A stretch of 64,000 nucleotides of DNA from Amycolatopsis pittospori (GTDB lineage Bacteria > Actinomycetota > Actinomycetes > Mycobacteriales > Pseudonocardiaceae). The notes below the pieces were generated by a model that saw only the letters and a list, made by a program, of their open reading frames with translations, did no database searches and was not told the DNA's origin. This document shows, in pieces, positions 61,672 through 64,000 of this stretch (position 1 is the stretch's first letter; every line of letters begins with the position of its first letter). The translations under genes and the position numbers were made by a program. Location: the NCBI RefSeq assembly GCF_013870525.1, contig NZ_JACBXD010000004.1, positions 62,001 through 126,000 on the forward strand. The letters are read 5' to 3'.

Positions 61672-62549
61672 GAGTCGAGGACCTTGCCGAGTTCCAGCCG
61701 CGCGTCCGCCTTCACGACGTCGTCCTGGTGTTTGAGGATGACGCCGAGACTCGCGCGGACGACGTCTTCACCGAGGCTGTCCGCGCCGAGCGCCAGGAGG
61801 GTGCGCGCCCAGTCGATGGTCTCGGCGACCGACGGTGCCTTCCGCAGTTCCATCGCCCGCAGCGCGGTGATCACCTTGATCAGGGACGCGGCCAGCGCGT
61901 CGTCGACGCCCGGCACCTTGAGCCGCACGATGCGCTGTTCCAGTGCCGCGTCGGGGAAATCGATGTGCAGGAACAGGCATCGCCGCCGCAGCGCTTCGGA
62001 AAGTTCTCGCGTGGCGTTCGACGTGAGCACCACGAACGGCTTGCGTCCGGCGGTGATCGTGCCGAGTTCCGGGACGGTGATCTGGAAGTCGCCGAGGACC
62101 TCCAGCAGTAGCCCCTCGATCTCGACGTCGGCCTTGTCGGTCTCGTCGATGAGCAGGACCGTCGGTTCGTCGCCCTTGATCGCCGTCAGTAGCGGCCGGG
62201 CAAGCAGGAACTCTTCGCCGAAGATGTCGTTGCGGGCTTCGTCCCACGTCTCGTCTTTGCCGGCGGTGATCCGCAGAAGCTGCTTCGCGTGGTTCCACTC
62301 GTACAGCGCGCGAGACTCGTCGACGCCTTCGTAGCACTGCAGGCGCACGAGCCGGGACCCGCTGGCCTCCGCGACCGCCTTCGCCAGTTCGGTCTTGCCG
62401 ACCCCCGCGGGGCCCTCGATCAGCAACGGCTTGCCGAGGGCGTCCGCGAGGAACACCGTGGTGGCGACGGCCGCCGAAGCCAGGTAGCCGGTGTCGGCGA
62501 GCTTCGCCGTCACGTCTTCGACGGATGTGAAGTACCCGGTCCCAGCCAC
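61668..62549 (-). CDS. MoxR-family AAA ATPase
   Basis: 293 residues. Walker A GPAGVGKT (46-53), Walker B VLLIDETDKAD, sensor 1 VLTSNATRELSEALRRRC. MoxR ATPases remodel target proteins with a VWA partner, here the downstream CoxE-like gene to which it is translationally coupled. Confidence 0.93.
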   Translation of the reverse strand: MAGTGYFTSVEDVTAKLADTGYLASAAVATTVFLADALGKPLLIEGPAGVGKTELAKAVAEASGSRLVRLQCYEGVDESRALYEWNHAKQLLRITAGKDETWDEARNDIFGEEFLLARPLLTAIKGDEPTVLLIDETDKADVEIEGLLLEVLGDFQITVPELGTITAGRKPFVVLTSNATRELSEALRRRCLFLHIDFPDAALEQRIVRLKVPGVDDALAASLIKVITALRAMELRKAPSVAETIDWARTLLALGADSLGEDVVRASLGVILKHQDDVVKADARLELGKVLDS

Positions 62550-62570
62550 GCGGCCTCCCAGCTCGATCGC

Positions 62571-63986
62571 CTACCCGGCCGACTCTACGTCGCGTTCCGG
62601 CTTGGGCAGCAGGAACCCGACCGCGAAGGTCAGCACCACCATCATCGCGACCACCCAGAACGTCCGTTGCGCGGCGGCCGTCGGATCGGCGAGACCCGCG
62701 TCGAAGAAGACGGTGCCCAGCAGCGCCAGCCCCAGCGCGCCGCCGACCTGCTGAAGCGACGTCAAAGCTCCCGAAGCGGACCCGGCCTCGGAAGGCTCCA
62801 CACCGGACAGTGCGATCTCGAAGTACGGCCCCATGATCAGACCCGATCCGATCCCGACCACCAGCAGTGCGGGCGCGATCAGCCACGGTCCGGCGTCCGG
62901 GCCGATGATCAGCAGCAGGGCGACCACGCCCGCGGCCATGATCAGCGCGCCGGTGTGCAGCACCTTGCGGCCGTGTTTGCGGACGGCCTGCACGAGGCCC
63001 ATCCCGACGATCATCCCGAGCGACATCGGCACACCGGTCAGGCCGGCCTTGAGCGGCGAGAAACCGAGGCCGAGCTGCAGGTACAGGGTGAACACGAGTC
63101 CGAAGCCGGAGAACGCCGCGAAGTAGATCGTCCCGGTCGCCATCCCGGCGAGGAAGCTGCGCTTGCGGAACAGGCTGGGCTCCACCAGCGGGTCGCCGCC
63201 GCGACGGCTCTTGCGCTTCTCGAACCAGGCGAAGACGCCGAACACCACGACCGCGGCGGCCATCATCGCGAACGTCCACAGCGGCCAGCCGTACTCGCGG
63301 CCCTGGACCAGCGGGAAGACGATCAGCAACGCGCCGGCGGTGGCGAGCAGGGCGCCGGGGATGTCGAGGGTGAGCGAGGCGCCGCGCCGGGATTCGGGCA
63401 GGAACTTCAGTGCGGCCAGCACGGCGAGCGCGCCGATCGGGAGGTTGATCAGGAAGATCATCCGCCAGCCGGTGCCGAAGAGGTCGGCGTCGACGAGCCA
63501 GCCCGCCAGGATCGGCCCGCCCACCGCGGCGAGGCCCATGACCGGCCCGAACATGCCGAACGCGGACTGCAGTTCCTTGCCGGAGAACATCTCCTTCATC
63601 ATGCCGAGGCCCTGCGGGACCATCGCGGCACCGAACAGGCCCTGCACCACGCGCGCGGTGATGATCATCTCGGGGCTCACCGCGATCGCGCAGAACAGCG
63701 AGCCGACGACGAAGCCGACGGCGCCGATCAGGAACATGCGTTTGCGGCCGAAGATGTCGCCGAGCCGCCCGCCGGTGAGCAGCCCGGACACCATCGCGAG
63801 GGTGTAGGCGACGCCGAGCCACTGGATCATCGACGTGCCGCCGCCGAGCGAGGCCTGCATGACCGGTCCGGCGATGCTCGTGACCGTCATGTCGAGCAGT
63901 TCCATGACCGAACCGGTCAGGATCACGAACAGCGCGGGCCAGCGCCAGCGGTACGGCTTCGCCTCGAGCGTGTCTTCCGAGGTCAC
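62571..63986 (-). CDS. DHA2-family MFS multidrug exporter
   Basis: 471 residues from GTG 63986. It has 14 predicted TM helices with the DHA2/EmrB hallmarks: MELLDMTVTSIAGPVMQ, motif A GGRLGDIFGRKRMFLIGA, ARVVQGLFGAAMVPQGLG (motif B-like) and motif C-like GPVMGLAAVGGPILAGWLV. It is a proton-driven drug or metabolite exporter. No regulator is adjacent within the window; the gene upstream lies beyond the right edge. Confidence 0.92.
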   Translation of the reverse strand: MTSEDTLEAKPYRWRWPALFVILTGSVMELLDMTVTSIAGPVMQASLGGGTSMIQWLGVAYTLAMVSGLLTGGRLGDIFGRKRMFLIGAVGFVVGSLFCAIAVSPEMIITARVVQGLFGAAMVPQGLGMMKEMFSGKELQSAFGMFGPVMGLAAVGGPILAGWLVDADLFGTGWRMIFLINLPIGALAVLAALKFLPESRRGASLTLDIPGALLATAGALLIVFPLVQGREYGWPLWTFAMMAAAVVVFGVFAWFEKRKSRRGGDPLVEPSLFRKRSFLAGMATGTIYFAAFSGFGLVFTLYLQLGLGFSPLKAGLTGVPMSLGMIVGMGLVQAVRKHGRKVLHTGALIMAAGVVALLLIIGPDAGPWLIAPALLVVGIGSGLIMGPYFEIALSGVEPSEAGSASGALTSLQQVGGALGLALLGTVFFDAGLADPTAAAQRTFWVVAMMVVLTFAVGFLLPKPERDVESAG

Positions 63987-64000
63987 AGCGCTCGGGGTGT

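Noticed and set aside
60361..62334. 657-codon plus-strand frame opposite the VWA and MoxR genes
   Set aside because: It is antisense to two genes with complete family motifs and itself shows none.
1..64000. CRISPR arrays or intact insertion sequences
   Set aside because: No regularly spaced repeat array, no transposase with catalytic motifs and no terminal inverted repeats were seen; only recombinase remnants exist.

Overview
The window is high-GC DNA with short intergenic gaps, many GTG starts and many ATGA or tail-to-tail gene overlaps. Its gene families are typical of a filamentous actinobacterium: an ANTAR regulator PdtaR, SigK/RskA, an AfsR/SARP regulator, a mycothiol-type DinB protein, MT0933-like and Rv-type families, Asp23/AmaP, Ku and an Eis-type acetyltransferase. 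A Pseudonocardiales chromosome (Amycolatopsis-like) is the best guess, but that is inference from gene content only.

Layout. 1-5884 (minus) is the N-terminal part of a giant secreted protein with six tandem LamG domains; its C-terminus lies beyond the left edge. 5940-9511 is a decayed integrated element beside a tRNA gene: a frameshifted, truncated tyrosine integrase, an oppositely oriented membrane-protein fragment, two small intact cargo genes, a tRNA 3'-end-like remnant, a serine-recombinase C-terminal remnant, and a tRNA read as Leu(CAA). 9685-15402 holds pdtaR, a secreted alkaline phosphatase, a two-component system whose kinase has an unusual C-terminal extension, and a TAP-type lipoprotein hydrolase. 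15678-18364 is an Asp23/AmaP envelope-stress operon followed by an anti-sigma-type ATPase. 18393-27585 carries an SDR, sigK-rskA, a MarR/P450 divergent pair, CsbD, VOC and hydrolase genes, LysE, a B3/B4 protein, Ku and YggT.

28036-32303 is the most suggestive accessory locus: a large SARP-NB-ARC-TPR regulator, then an unlisted 39-codon ORF with an acidic leader-like half and a Trp/Pro/Phe-rich tail, then a stand-alone SagB-type (nitroreductase-fold) dehydrogenase. No YcaO, E1-like protein, transporter or protease is visible nearby. This has the shape of a minimal, possibly new RiPP cassette.

32636-48837 is a run of ordinary genes: HNH/DUF222, methyltransferase/MerR, DUF305/DUF6153, AlkZ-like, epoxide hydrolase, NUDIX, MFS/MocR, an SSB paralogue, Eis-like, polyprenyl synthase, cupin, TetR, membrane proteins and an OmpA-like lipoprotein. 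49126-52111 is a second locus worth attention: a PfkB-fold protein with an N-terminal helical (possibly wHTH) domain and a changed GAGD motif, translationally coupled to a GTP cyclohydrolase II with all key residues, then a coiled-coil protein.

52108-63986 is a conserved-looking segment: membrane protein, DinB, ArsR, SMI1/KNR4, RecQ, MT0933-like, adenosine deaminase, SLT transglycosylase, NmrA/TetR with clear operators, a VWA/MoxR pair and a DHA2-family MFS exporter. Regulation is unusually legible in several divergent regions (MarR/P450, MocR/MFS, TetR/NmrA, ArsR), where palindromes sit on or next to promoter elements.
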